NCBI RefSeq assembly: GCF_031583575.1
Contig: NZ_CP134146.1
Location: 3,596,001 to 3,660,000, forward strand
Direction of reading: 5' to 3'
From: Thalassotalea nanhaiensis
GTDB taxonomy: Bacteria; Pseudomonadota; Gammaproteobacteria; Enterobacterales; Alteromonadaceae
Length of the DNA stretch: 64,000 nucleotides
Shown: one piece after another, positions 8,220-17,594 of the stretch
Numbering within the stretch: the first letter of the stretch is position 1
How the letters are laid out: every line of letters begins with the position of its first letter
Program-made: the position numbers and the translations under genes
Notes under the pieces: model-generated
Told to the model about the DNA's origin: nothing
Databases searched by the model: none
What the model saw: the letters and a program-made list of their open reading frames with translations, nothing else

Positions 8220-8269
8220 CATAATCGGCAGGTCCCCTGTTCAAGTCAGGGAGGGGCCACCATCTAGAA
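8218..8269 (+). repeat. attR-like direct repeat, copy 2 (tRNA 3' fragment)
   Basis: An exact 52-bp copy of 1138-1189: part of the anticodon loop, 3' anticodon strand, variable loop, T arm, acceptor strand, CCA and CATCTAGAA. There is no 5' tRNA half, so it cannot fold as a tRNA. Joining 1137 to 8218 would restore an uninterrupted tRNA gene followed by the terminator at 8274. Confidence 0.85.
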
Positions 8270-8273
8270 CATC

Positions 8274-8297
8274 AAAGTCTACCTAGGTAGGCTTTTT
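8274..8297 (+). terminator. Terminator, probably the original one of the tRNA
   Basis: The stem AAAGTCTACC/GGTAGGCTTT (one G-T pair) is followed by TTTTTT. It sits 4 nt after the repeat, where the tRNA terminator would be in an empty site. Confidence 0.7.
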
Positions 8298-8514
8298 TGT
8301 GTCTGCTATTTACTGCCTAATATTAAATACTTCCTGTCTAAATCCGTTTTTAAATTCCCTATAATTAAAGCTTAGGCGGAATCATAAAGTACATATTCAA
8401 GATAATGTTGGAGCCAAGAATTTCATATTAAATAGCTACAATACTGATAATTTATTGACAAAACTCATTTGGAGGTAACAATTTTATAATTAGTTAATTT
8501 ATTTGAGGGACGCT

Positions 8515-9282
8515 ATGAGAATATTCAATAAACAACGAAAATTTTTTGTAGTTGCAAAAAAGGTTCGCCAATATTCAGCCTATGCTCTAGGAGAAATTGT
8601 ATTAATAACTGTTGGTATACTGTTAGCACTGCAACTTAATAGCTGGGATAAAGCTAGAAAAGATAGTGAAAAGGAAGCTATTTTAATTAACAAGCTGAAA
8701 ATTGAGTTCATCGATAACCAAAAGTATTTAGACGATTCTATCGTTAATGTTGGAACGGTAGTCAGCAAAATGACTCATTTTTTGACATTAATGGGGCCAG
8801 AGCCAAGCATGGTAGACGATAATTTGGTACATGATTATGTAGCTGCTTATTATTGGAATCCAAGTTATGCGCCAAGCAGATCAGTGTTTGACGCTTCATT
8901 AAGTAGTGGGGATATAAACTTAATAAAAAATAGAGTTCTACAAGAGAAGCTGCATGAATGGTCCGAACTGCTTAGCTCTAAAGAGCATTTAGAGGCGAGT
9001 ATTGGAACGCATCAACATAACTATGCAAATGCTTGGTTAGGCATGCACTCTTGGAAAAGCGCTATTGCTTTAACTGGAGAAATGGAAGGCATAGGGCCGA
9101 GTAACTTCCCTTTTGATCAAAAGAAATTTTTGTCTTTACCTGCATTAGAACATGCGGTTTCCTTGAAACTTATTTTAGTGAATATACAAAAAAACTTACT
9201 AATAGATACAAGTACACTGCAAAAAGAAATAATCGACCTTTTACATAAAGAGATCTCATCCTTGCAACAAGATGAAACTTAA
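8515..9282 (+). CDS. DUF6090 family membrane-anchored protein
   Basis: 255 aa from the ATG at 8515, which has GAGGGA 4 nt upstream; the longer TTG start is unlikely. The N-terminal signature is YSAYALGEIVLITVGILLALQLNSWDK (residues about 20-46), the hallmark YxxGEI...GILLALQxNxW of DUF6090. It gives one membrane helix followed by a helical cytoplasmic or periplasmic domain. The function is unknown; the family is common in Bacteroidetes and Alteromonadales. It is a single-gene unit just outside the island. Confidence 0.8.
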   Translation: MRIFNKQRKFFVVAKKVRQYSAYALGEIVLITVGILLALQLNSWDKARKDSEKEAILINKLKIEFIDNQKYLDDSIVNVGTVVSKMTHFLTLMGPEPSMVDDNLVHDYVAAYYWNPSYAPSRSVFDASLSSGDINLIKNRVLQEKLHEWSELLSSKEHLEASIGTHQHNYANAWLGMHSWKSAIALTGEMEGIGPSNFPFDQKKFLSLPALEHAVSLKLILVNIQKNLLIDTSTLQKEIIDLLHKEISSLQQDET

Positions 9283-9348
9283 ATCAAACATAAGAAAATC
9301 CAAACCTGTTCTACAAATCGTTAGCTCTAATCTTCGACTGTTGAAAAC

Positions 9349-9852
9349 TTATTTTAATGCTTTCTCAAAATATTCTATTAGCATACGTATGTCGTACCCT
9401 AATGAGTCATTAGCATCTAAACCTGTTAGTCTTCTAGACAGATAACCCATGTCTTTAATAACAGCTGTATCAGACAATATTAGCTTTCCTGCTGCATCTT
9501 TTATTACATACTCGAACGACATTCTTGGGATATATAAATCCTTTAATATGCGTATTTCTTGCGTATTGAATTTAGTTTCACCTGCTAAATCAATATCTGA
9601 GAAAGTAATATCAATAGACATGCCAGATTCTTTAAAGTGGTCATCTAATGCCTCAGCCAACTTATCAGCTACATTCTGCTCGAAATTAGACTGTATACCA
9701 ATATTACCAGTATCTATGTCACTAAAATCATGAGGATTAACCAGTTTTATAGTAGCTGAGCCAGCAGTTGCTGAAACTGTTTTTGGTTCTACAGTAGTGT
9801 TTGAACACGATGCAAGGAGCATAGCGAGTATTATTGTTATTAGTGTTTTCAT
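9349..9852 (-). CDS. DUF3016 family lipoprotein
   Basis: 167 aa with a lipoprotein signal (LLASC, lipid Cys16). The body carries the family's landmarks: a DFSDID motif near the N-terminus, FSDIDLAGE in the middle, then IRILKDLYIPRMSFEYVI and VIKDMGYL. DUF3016 proteins are periplasmic or outer-membrane proteins of unknown function found in gammaproteobacteria and xanthomonads. It is transcribed leftward on its own, with AGGAG about 6 nt before the ATG on the minus strand. It converges with the DUF6090 gene. Confidence 0.85.
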   Translation of the reverse strand: MKTLITIILAMLLASCSNTTVEPKTVSATAGSATIKLVNPHDFSDIDTGNIGIQSNFEQNVADKLAEALDDHFKESGMSIDITFSDIDLAGETKFNTQEIRILKDLYIPRMSFEYVIKDAAGKLILSDTAVIKDMGYLSRRLTGLDANDSLGYDIRMLIEYFEKALK

Positions 9853-9945
9853 AATTATTCTCCTATTTATAAGTATAATATTAGTACGCTATATATCAGT
9901 AGTACATAATTAAGTAGCCTTTAGCTCTTCAAGTTATAACTGAAT

Positions 9946-11613
9946 TCAACTAACCCCTACAATTTCGCCACTTTCTAACAGTTTAATTTTGGTCGCTGAT
10001 GGCTCTTTAGGTAATCCAGGCATACGCAGGATATTTCCCGTTAACACGACTAAAAATCCTGCGCCGGCATTCACTTGTATATTTCTTACAGTAACCTGAA
10101 AATCTCTTGGGCGACCGTGTAAAAGCGGGTCATCCGATAGTGAACTTGGTGCTTTTGCAATACAAATAGGCAAATGCTCAAGTTGTAAATGCTGCACATG
10201 GTGTAAGTCTCGTTCCGCATCTTTGGTCAAGGCAATGTCTTTCGCGCCATACATGGCCTTACAAACTTTGCTGATTTTATCAAACACTGAATCATCCAGA
10301 TCATACATAGAAGTAAATGGTTGCGACTTAGCTGCAGCAAGTTTTATTTTTTCTACTAAATCAATAGAGCCTTTGCCACCTTCGGTGTAGTGGTTGCTCT
10401 CAGCAAACAAAATCCCCTTTGCTTCAACATGCTTTCTAATAATGGCAATCTCTTCATCGCTATCATCAGCGAATCGATTTAATGCAACAACAGGCTCTTT
10501 ATTGAATAATTCAACGCTTTCAATGTGCTTATCAAGGTTATCTAAACCTTGTTTTACAAACTCTAAATTTACTGTTGTTAGATGGTTCTTATCCATACCA
10601 CCATGCATTTTTAACGCCCTAACTGTGGTCACCAATACTACTGCCGCTGGATCAAGTTCAGCAATTCGACACTTTATATCAAAGAATTTTTCTGCTCCTA
10701 AATCAAAGCCAAAGCCGGCTTCAGTAACAGTCCACTCGGCGTGATGCATTGCCATTTTGGTCGCTAAAATGCTATTACAACCATGGGCGATGTTGGCAAA
10801 TGGACCTCCGTGAATAAAGGTTGGAGTCCCCTCCAAGCTTTGTACTAAATTAGGATGCATTGCGTCTTTTAACAATGCTAATAGAGCACCGGTAATGCCT
10901 AACGCTCTTACAAATACCGGTTCACCAGTGTAACTGTAACCTAAAAGAGTATTATTTAAGCGACGCTCTAAATCTTTAAAACTATTTGTTAAACATAAAA
11001 TCGCCATAATTTCAGAGGCGGCGGTAATATCAAAGCCCCCTTCCCTTGGTGTACCCTGCATTTTACCACCAAGACCAAGTACGATATTTCTCAGGCTTCT
11101 GTCATTCATATCCATAACTCGACGCCAAACGATTTGACGAGGGTCGATATTAAGTGCATTGCCATGAAATACATGATTATCAATGGCAGCCGAGATCATA
11201 TTATTGGTGCTGGTTATGGCGTGAAAATCTCCGGTAAAATGAAGATTAATACGTTCTACAGGTAACACCTGTGAATACCCTCCACCAGTTGCCCCACCTT
11301 TCATACCCATACAAGGGCCTAAAGATGGTTCGCGTAGTGCGAGACAAATTGAATCTCCAAGCTGTGTAAAAGCTTGGCCTATACCAATTGTTGTTGTGGT
11401 TTTACCTTCTCCGGCCGGTGTAGGAGTGGTAGCAGAAACTAAAATTAGCTTACTGTTTTTTTGTTTTGATTTTTGTTTTAGCGCATCGATATTAATTTTA
11501 GTAATGTCACGTCCGAAGGGAATTAAAAACTGCTCGTCTATATTCAACGACTTGGTAATTTCTCTTATATCTTTAGTCTGACATTGCTTGGTAATTTCAT
11601 TATCGGTAAGCAT
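9946..11613 (-). CDS. fhs: Formate--tetrahydrofolate ligase
   Basis: 555 aa, full length for the family. It makes 10-formyl-THF from formate, THF and ATP in the cytoplasm, feeding purine and fMet-tRNA synthesis. The P-loop TPAGEGKTT is at 65-73, followed by REPSLGPCMGMKGGATGGGYSQVLP and HFTGDFHAI, all typical. ATG with AGGAAA 6 nt upstream on the minus strand. It is transcribed alone. I checked the 190-nt leader for a ZTP (pfl-type) riboswitch, sometimes found before fhs, and saw none of its conserved core. Confidence 0.96.
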   Translation of the reverse strand: MLTDNEITKQCQTKDIREITKSLNIDEQFLIPFGRDITKINIDALKQKSKQKNSKLILVSATTPTPAGEGKTTTTIGIGQAFTQLGDSICLALREPSLGPCMGMKGGATGGGYSQVLPVERINLHFTGDFHAITSTNNMISAAIDNHVFHGNALNIDPRQIVWRRVMDMNDRSLRNIVLGLGGKMQGTPREGGFDITAASEIMAILCLTNSFKDLERRLNNTLLGYSYTGEPVFVRALGITGALLALLKDAMHPNLVQSLEGTPTFIHGGPFANIAHGCNSILATKMAMHHAEWTVTEAGFGFDLGAEKFFDIKCRIAELDPAAVVLVTTVRALKMHGGMDKNHLTTVNLEFVKQGLDNLDKHIESVELFNKEPVVALNRFADDSDEEIAIIRKHVEAKGILFAESNHYTEGGKGSIDLVEKIKLAAAKSQPFTSMYDLDDSVFDKISKVCKAMYGAKDIALTKDAERDLHHVQHLQLEHLPICIAKAPSSLSDDPLLHGRPRDFQVTVRNIQVNAGAGFLVVLTGNILRMPGLPKEPSATKIKLLESGEIVGVS

Positions 11614-11803
11614 AATTCTTTCCTATATTGTAATTCTTGTTGAATTATTATCGATGCCAATGATCTACCTCTAATACCAAATACAAGGCACAAAATAATT
11701 AATACAATTTTAGTATATAACCAACTAATCACCATGATTAGTAAAAATGGACTTGAATCATAGTAAGCTATTAACAAATATAGTAAAAATTACACTTACA
11801 AGT

Positions 11804-12379
11804 TTACGGTTTGCGAGCAACAATTTGTGCTATCGCTTTTGAACCTTGTCCATCAACGTTACTCACAACACCTTCAAAGTAGTGCAATACTTCCCATCCA
11901 GAAAACAACTGCAAAAGTTCATTGTGTTTCAATAAAAAGTTGGGATTTTTAGGCCGTCCAAATTGAATATTTTCAGTTGTGAAGGTTTCATAGATAACAA
12001 GTCCACCAGATTGGATTGATGTTTTGATTTGTTCAAATAACGGACGATGTAGATAGTTATAAATGATAATTGCAGAAAAGCATTTACCATATAAAGGGCT
12101 CGTATTTTCATCTTCAAAGTCTACCTGCCATAGCTCTGCTAACTCAGATTTTTCAACAGGTAGTGAATTAGCATTTGCCTCTAAAATTTTTTCTAGAGAC
12201 ATCTTATTTATATCCGCAAAAGTAACCGGTACGCCACTCCCAATAAGGTACAGACCATTTCGGCCGTTACCACAAGCCAAGTCTAATACTGAATGTTCAA
12301 AGCTTGCCTGTTTAATTTCAGTTAAGAATTCAGTTAATAATGGGGAATGCAGTTGCGGGATGTCGTTATTAGATATCAT
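11804..12379 (-). CDS. Class I SAM-dependent methyltransferase (TehB-like)
   Basis: 191 aa with a Rossmann methyltransferase core. Motif I is VLDLACGNGRNGLYL (31-45), the acidic end of strand 2 is FADIN (55-59), and the FSAIIIYNYLHRPLF region corresponds to motif IV. The length and the LACGNGRN motif resemble TehB-type or small-molecule methyltransferases. The substrate is unknown. It lies upstream of fhs on the same strand, about 190 nt away, so it is probably a separate transcription unit. Confidence 0.8.
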   Translation of the reverse strand: MISNNDIPQLHSPLLTEFLTEIKQASFEHSVLDLACGNGRNGLYLIGSGVPVTFADINKMSLEKILEANANSLPVEKSELAELWQVDFEDENTSPLYGKCFSAIIIYNYLHRPLFEQIKTSIQSGGLVIYETFTTENIQFGRPKNPNFLLKHNELLQLFSGWEVLHYFEGVVSNVDGQGSKAIAQIVARKP

Positions 12380-12669
12380 ATATGTGACTCTAGCTTTTTA
12401 TTGTTTGCAAAAGAGTGATAATTGCAAGAAATTTTCAGCCTATATTACCCTTGAAATATTAATCATTATAAACACCCAATAGCTGAAAAATAAAGAGCAG
12501 TAATGTTATTCAGTTTAAAGTTTTAATTAGACGATTATACCGCAGTCACATAAAACTCCGCCAAAAGTCTCCTGTTACTTAACAACTTGTTTTTGTTTGA
12601 TAATCCTAAATATTTATCAGTTTGCAACACTCAATATCTTTGTCTAAGCTTTGAAGTAAACAATAACAT

Positions 12670-14607
12670 GTGAGTGGAAAAAATATTGTGCTGAATAAAT
12701 TATGGCTTAGTAAAGTTTTGTGCCTGCAATTGGTTATTCTTACCTTTTTTGTAAACACAGTTTCAGCAAAAAATAACTTTTCAGCTACCTATAAAACCGC
12801 AAATAAAGTTGTTGCTATTGGTGATGTCCATGGTGCTTATCCAGAATTGCATGCCCTCTTAACAAAACTCAAATTGATTAATGATAATGATGATTGGGTC
12901 GGTGGTAATACTTATTTAGTCAGCTTAGGAGATTTACTCGATCGAGGCGCTGATTCTCGAAAAGTTATGGACCTACTGATAAAACTTCAGCAACAGGCGC
13001 CTAAAAGTGGCGGTATGGTGTTGCAGGTGCTGGGTAATCACGAACTTATGGTGACAACAGGCGATCTTAGATATGTATCAAAAGAAGAGTTTGCCGCATT
13101 TACAGCTGAAGAAACTCAGCAGCAAAGAGCCAGTTTACAGGCACAATTTAATGCCCAACACCCAGACGAAAATGAAGATGCTTTGGCAGCAAGGTTTGCC
13201 AAACAATACCCTCCAGGTTTTAGTGCTTTTATTGCAGCCTTCTCTCCTAAAGGTAAATATGGCAGCTGGCTAAGAGCGGCAAGACCGGTCATTCAGGTCA
13301 ATGATTCTGTGTTTGTTCATGGTGGTTTATCATCGGCGTTGCACGACATGGACGTAACAGAGATAAACCAAATAATTGAGCCTGTTTGGGAATACCAAGA
13401 CATTGTCGCTGATTTGCAAACAAAAAGAATACTTGCTGAAACGGCCGATTTTTGGAGTCGGATAGATTACCTCAACAAAGCGATAAAACCCTATATAGAC
13501 AAGAATAAAAAAAACTCTCGAAATAAAATACCTAAATGGCACAAAGACTTAATTCGACTGCACGAATTGCAAAGCAGCTTTGCGTTTTCTGATAGCAGTC
13601 CAATGTGGTATAGAGGTAATGCATATTGCCACCCCTATAGTGAATCTTTCAACACTGAACGTGTATTAAAAAAACTCGACGCAAAACGCATAGTAGTTGG
13701 ACATACGCCACTATATAAGGAAATAAAAAGCCGATTAGCTGGACAAGTCATTCTTGCCGATACAGGCATGTTAAAAAAAGTTTATAGAGGCAATGCTAAT
13801 GCCGTTGTTATCGAGCAGGGTATGATAAAAGTTCAAACACTAGCCGCGAATAGTTTAGAACCCATATTGGCCGAGGAAAAGCGCTTTAGCGTTGGCTCAA
13901 GCTCGATGACAGATGAACAAATAAAAGACTTTTTATTAACTGCCCAAGTCACCAATTCAGAGCCTATCGGTGTCGGCATAACCAAATCCGACAAATTAAC
14001 TTTAACAAAAGGTGGCAAACAAATTCGTGCACTGTTTAAAACTCACGATTCCGATCCTCAGTTAGACAACACAAGCAGGTATCCAAATTATAGATATATA
14101 GCAGATCGATATAAATATGAAATAGCCGCCTTTCGTCTTGATCGTATGCTCGACTTACACCTTGTACCTGTAGCTGTGCAAAGAAGAATCGACGGAAAAA
14201 ATGGTCTGCTGCAATATTGGGTTAATGATTTACTCAGCGAAAAGGAAAGAGAAGAGCAAAATATTGCATTCAACAGTTATTGCCCGCAACTCGAACAATA
14301 TATCAATCGCTACATTTTCGATGTATTGATATATAACGATGATAGAAATCAAACCAACTTAAACTTCTCTAAAAAAGATTTTATGCTCTACCTTATCGAT
14401 CATTCCATCGCCTTCGGAGTATCAAAAAACCCGCCAAAAATGTACAGAAAAGCAACCTTAAAGTTATCGTCATTGTTTAGAGAAAAATTGGCAAGTCTTA
14501 CCTATGATCGGCTCGATGAAGAGCTCGATGGTTTATTAAGTAACTCTCAAATAAAAGCAATTATCAAGCGCAGAGACTTGATATTAAAAACCGCTACCAG
14601 TCCTTAA
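12670..14607 (+). CDS. Exported PPP-type metallophosphatase fused to a FAM20/HipA-like kinase domain
   Basis: 645 aa from a GTG start; another GTG lies at 12688. The N-terminus is a signal peptide (hydrophobic 18-30, likely cleavage after VSA at 33), so the protein is predicted periplasmic. Residues 47-350 carry the complete calcineurin-like phosphoesterase set: GDVHG (51-55), GDLLDRG (87-93), GNHE (122-125), VHGG (216-219) and VVGHTP (342-347). Residues about 430-645 look like an atypical kinase of the FAM20/HipA/PI4K-like fold. Lys457 is in ALFK, Glu484 in YKYEIAAFRLDRML, the catalytic pattern NDDRNQTN is at 556-563 (D558, N563), and the metal Asp577 is in LIDHSIAFG. Both active sites look intact. 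The MFS nucleotide-exchanger-like gene starts 27 nt downstream. The substrate is unknown. Confidence 0.75.
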   Translation: MSGKNIVLNKLWLSKVLCLQLVILTFFVNTVSAKNNFSATYKTANKVVAIGDVHGAYPELHALLTKLKLINDNDDWVGGNTYLVSLGDLLDRGADSRKVMDLLIKLQQQAPKSGGMVLQVLGNHELMVTTGDLRYVSKEEFAAFTAEETQQQRASLQAQFNAQHPDENEDALAARFAKQYPPGFSAFIAAFSPKGKYGSWLRAARPVIQVNDSVFVHGGLSSALHDMDVTEINQIIEPVWEYQDIVADLQTKRILAETADFWSRIDYLNKAIKPYIDKNKKNSRNKIPKWHKDLIRLHELQSSFAFSDSSPMWYRGNAYCHPYSESFNTERVLKKLDAKRIVVGHTPLYKEIKSRLAGQVILADTGMLKKVYRGNANAVVIEQGMIKVQTLAANSLEPILAEEKRFSVGSSSMTDEQIKDFLLTAQVTNSEPIGVGITKSDKLTLTKGGKQIRALFKTHDSDPQLDNTSRYPNYRYIADRYKYEIAAFRLDRMLDLHLVPVAVQRRIDGKNGLLQYWVNDLLSEKEREEQNIAFNSYCPQLEQYINRYIFDVLIYNDDRNQTNLNFSKKDFMLYLIDHSIAFGVSKNPPKMYRKATLKLSSLFREKLASLTYDRLDEELDGLLSNSQIKAIIKRRDLILKTATSP

Positions 14608-14634
14608 AAATGATAATAATAGGCAGTGCAGTTA

Positions 14635-16041
14635 ATGGATAACTCCAACACCTCACCATCGCAAAATCCTCCAGAAACATTAACTTGGATTGAACGATTA
14701 TTAGCATCCGGTGCAGACATTAAACCGGGTGAAGGCTGGAATATTATCTTGCTGATGGGCTCACTGTTTTTTTTACTGCTCACAGCTTACTTATTAAAAC
14801 CCGTGCGGGATACATTGATATTAGTTGAAGGGGGCGCTGAAGTTCGCAGTTATGCAGTAGCACTGCAAGTAGTGGTGCTTGTTATTCTACTGCCCATTTA
14901 TGGGATATTTTCACGTCAATTTAGCAGTCGTAAATTCATGATTTACATTGCAGTATTCTTTTCCTTCAATCTTTTCTTGTTTTATTTCCTAGGACAAAAA
15001 GGCCATCAGCTCTCAATTCCTTTCTTTCTTTGGCTTGGTGCTTTTGGGGTGCTCATGGTGTCTCAGTTCTGGGCATTTACCTCCCAAGTATACAACAAAA
15101 AATCTGGAGAAAGGTTGTTTGCTTTGGTTGCCGTAGGGGCCAGTTTAGGCGCCTGGGTCGGTTCGGCAATATCAAGGGGATTGATGGATTATTTTAATAG
15201 TTTTCAAATGCTCCTTATCAGCATCATCCCATTACTTATCTCTGCATATTTAGCGGCAAATGTAAAAATTCAAGATAGCGCAGGCTTTATTGAACCGCCA
15301 ACATCTACTGAAAAACAGCCCTCCCTGTTAAGTGGTTTTTCACTCGTTTCTAAAAGTCAGTACTTACTGCTAATTGCAATTTTTGTCATTTTAATGAACT
15401 GGTGCAGTAGTATTGGAGAATACTTAATGGCTGTACTGGTTGAAACGTTTTATCAACAAGGGGCTGAGTTAGGAAACATAACTGACTCAAAAGAAAGTTA
15501 TATTGGCAAGTTCTACAGCGAATTTTACTTTTGGGTGAATTTAATTGGTTTATTTATGCAGTTTTTCATCGTTTCACGGTTGATAAAATGGGCAGGATTT
15601 AATATTGCTTTCATTTTAACACCTTTGTTGATATTTATGGGCTATGGCTTATTAGCCTTTTTTCCTTTGGTTGCGTTATTTAAAGTCATAAAGGTATCTG
15701 AAAACGGGCTAAATTATTCACTGCAAAAAACCACATTGCAAATACTGTTTTTGCCAACCACACGCCGTGAGCAATATGAAGCTAGAGCAGTTATCGATAC
15801 TGTTTGCTGGCGAATAGGCGATTTATTGCAAGCAGCTACGGTATTTATTGGTTTAAACCTGTTGAATATCTTGCCGCAAAAATTTCTCTACTTGAACCTT
15901 ATATTAACTTTACTGATGATCATTTTAGCTTATTTTATCGGTAAAAATTATCTACAAAAAAGCAGAAATGAACGTTCAAATACAGTCTCTAGCCCTGAGG
16001 AAAACTTAATAGCGAACAGAAATAACGTGCCCATTAATTGA
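14635..16041 (+). CDS. NTP/NDP exchange (ATP/ADP translocase)-like MFS transporter
   Basis: About 468 aa from the ATG at 14635; a GTG at 14626 would add three residues. It has about 11-12 membrane helices. The segment LKPVRDTLILVEGGAEVRSYAVALQ after helix 1, SQVYNKKSGERLFALVAVGASLGAW, and TTRREQYEARAVIDTVCWRIGD near the end are features of the bacterial NTP/NDP antiporter-like (Npt/TLC) branch of MFS. In free-living bacteria the substrate of this branch is not established. It follows the phosphatase-kinase gene by 27 nt on the same strand, so the two are probably co-transcribed; a link between nucleotide export and a periplasmic kinase is an inference. Confidence 0.75.
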   Translation: MDNSNTSPSQNPPETLTWIERLLASGADIKPGEGWNIILLMGSLFFLLLTAYLLKPVRDTLILVEGGAEVRSYAVALQVVVLVILLPIYGIFSRQFSSRKFMIYIAVFFSFNLFLFYFLGQKGHQLSIPFFLWLGAFGVLMVSQFWAFTSQVYNKKSGERLFALVAVGASLGAWVGSAISRGLMDYFNSFQMLLISIIPLLISAYLAANVKIQDSAGFIEPPTSTEKQPSLLSGFSLVSKSQYLLLIAIFVILMNWCSSIGEYLMAVLVETFYQQGAELGNITDSKESYIGKFYSEFYFWVNLIGLFMQFFIVSRLIKWAGFNIAFILTPLLIFMGYGLLAFFPLVALFKVIKVSENGLNYSLQKTTLQILFLPTTRREQYEARAVIDTVCWRIGDLLQAATVFIGLNLLNILPQKFLYLNLILTLLMIILAYFIGKNYLQKSRNERSNTVSSPEENLIANRNNVPIN

Positions 16042-16107
16042 ATATTAATCTAGCGCTTTTTTGGTGACTGAGAATTCTTTCAACCTAAGAACATGCTCTT
16101 TACTGAT

Positions 16108-17352
16108 TTATAAAGATGTTAAGCCCCAAACAAAGGCGATCATAGCTGTGATACTAATCAAAGCGGTATATGCCATACCGACGATGGTGTATTTTATACA
16201 GGTAACAATGTAGCCTTGTTTGTAAACACGCTTTTGCATGATGAATAAATAAATAGGTATCCACATCAAAAGAATTACCGAAATAAGAGTAAGAATGGAA
16301 TCTAACCAAGATATATTCTTAAACAATGAATCCTGCACCATATCTATTATTTCAATTTGTAAAATAATAAAAAACACAAAGCTGTGACTATGCAATGCAA
16401 CCGTCAAGTGCTCCATATAAAATCGGCTACTAAACATATACATAATTTTTAGTAGTGCGGCAAATAAGGGTAATAACACAAACATTAATTGTGGAAGCTT
16501 ACTGATTGTTTGTTGTAACAATGGACCAGTACCCGTTTGAAATGCTTTGGTAGCTTTTTCTTCTAATTGGTTAGCAAAATTATTAATTTTTAGGTTTTGC
16601 TCTGCTGATAAGAATTCAAAAGATATTGTGCCGTCACTACTATTACCTAAACTCAGCAAATTAACTTTTTCTCCTTTTCTTACTTTTTCTATTTGTTTTG
16701 TAAGGGCTGTATACTGTTTTTGGTATTTATCGGATAAAGGCTTGTTTGATTCAAGCTTTCTTAATTCCAAAGAAACCAATTCGATGGCGATTGCTTTTAG
16801 TACTTTGTTATCTGGGTTAGACAAATCTTGTTGATAATTATTGAATGTATCCAGCTTATGTTTTACTTGCTGAATTTCTTCAGTCGATTTTCCTAAGGTG
16901 AGCATCACCTCATACTGTTGCTCTAGTTCAGCGATCTGTTCGGTTACTTGGGTAAGTGCCCTTTCTTCATTAGTAATACGAATAATATTGCTATTTTCAC
17001 TGGCAGCGAAAAACTTCAAGGTGATAAAAAAGATAATACTAATAAATAAGTACAGCCTTAGCGGCGGCACATAATGTACTCTGCGCCCCAGTATATATTC
17101 ATTAGTAAGAAATCCTGGCCGAGTTAACAATGGCCAAATGGTTCTACTGGCTCGTGAATCGAAGCTAAAAATATCATCAAGCAAATGTAATATTACGGTC
17201 CAAAAATATTTTATGTTCGATTCAGAACTTTGACCACAATGGCTACAATAAGAACCTGTTAACACCTCCTGACAATTACTACACGTTGTTTGCAACGTTG
17301 CATTTTCGTCTATGGTGTTTAATTTTTTATCGTGTATTTCTGTATTCGACAT
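16108..17352 (-). CDS. DUF3667 family membrane protein with zinc ribbon
   Basis: 414 aa from the ATG at 17352 (MSNTEIHDK). An upstream ATG at 17448 would add 32 residues that look atypical, and neither start has a clear SD. An N-terminal zinc ribbon (CSNCQEVLTGSYCSHCG) is followed by the DUF3667 signature (ILHLLDDIFSFDSRASRTIWPLLTRPGFLTNEYILGRRVHYVPPLRLYLF). After one helix comes a coiled-coil-prone charged middle (EQQYEVMLTLGKSTEEIQQVKHKL) and four to five C-terminal helices. It is an inner-membrane protein of unknown function. It converges with the transporter gene. Confidence 0.8.
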   Translation of the reverse strand: MSNTEIHDKKLNTIDENATLQTTCSNCQEVLTGSYCSHCGQSSESNIKYFWTVILHLLDDIFSFDSRASRTIWPLLTRPGFLTNEYILGRRVHYVPPLRLYLFISIIFFITLKFFAASENSNIIRITNEERALTQVTEQIAELEQQYEVMLTLGKSTEEIQQVKHKLDTFNNYQQDLSNPDNKVLKAIAIELVSLELRKLESNKPLSDKYQKQYTALTKQIEKVRKGEKVNLLSLGNSSDGTISFEFLSAEQNLKINNFANQLEEKATKAFQTGTGPLLQQTISKLPQLMFVLLPLFAALLKIMYMFSSRFYMEHLTVALHSHSFVFFIILQIEIIDMVQDSLFKNISWLDSILTLISVILLMWIPIYLFIMQKRVYKQGYIVTCIKYTIVGMAYTALISITAMIAFVWGLTSL

Positions 17353-17594
17353 AGTGCAATAATGACTCAATTTATACATATCTAAGCAGTTAACATTAAA
17401 ACTAACTGAATAAATTACAATGATTTTATCCAAAATAGCAGATTTCATTATTGATTAAAAAATAACTTATTCATACCAAGATACAAATAAACTGAAATAT
17501 ATCGCTAAGTTGGGTGGTTAAATGTAAATTCTCTGTTAAATTTAAAGGGTTAGCAAATTATAATAAAACGATATTAATAGTAAGGAGAGCCATC

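Noticed and set aside
8218-8260. Second tRNA gene
   Set aside because: Only the 3' half is present; the D arm and 5' acceptor strand are missing, so it is an attachment-site copy, not a gene.
11565-11777. Minus-strand 70-aa ORF overlapping the fhs start
   Set aside because: It overlaps the fhs 5' end, has a poor start and lies in AT-rich leader sequence.
11614-11803. ZTP (pfl) riboswitch before fhs
   Set aside because: None of the conserved G-rich core or pseudoknot partners is visible in the 190-nt leader.
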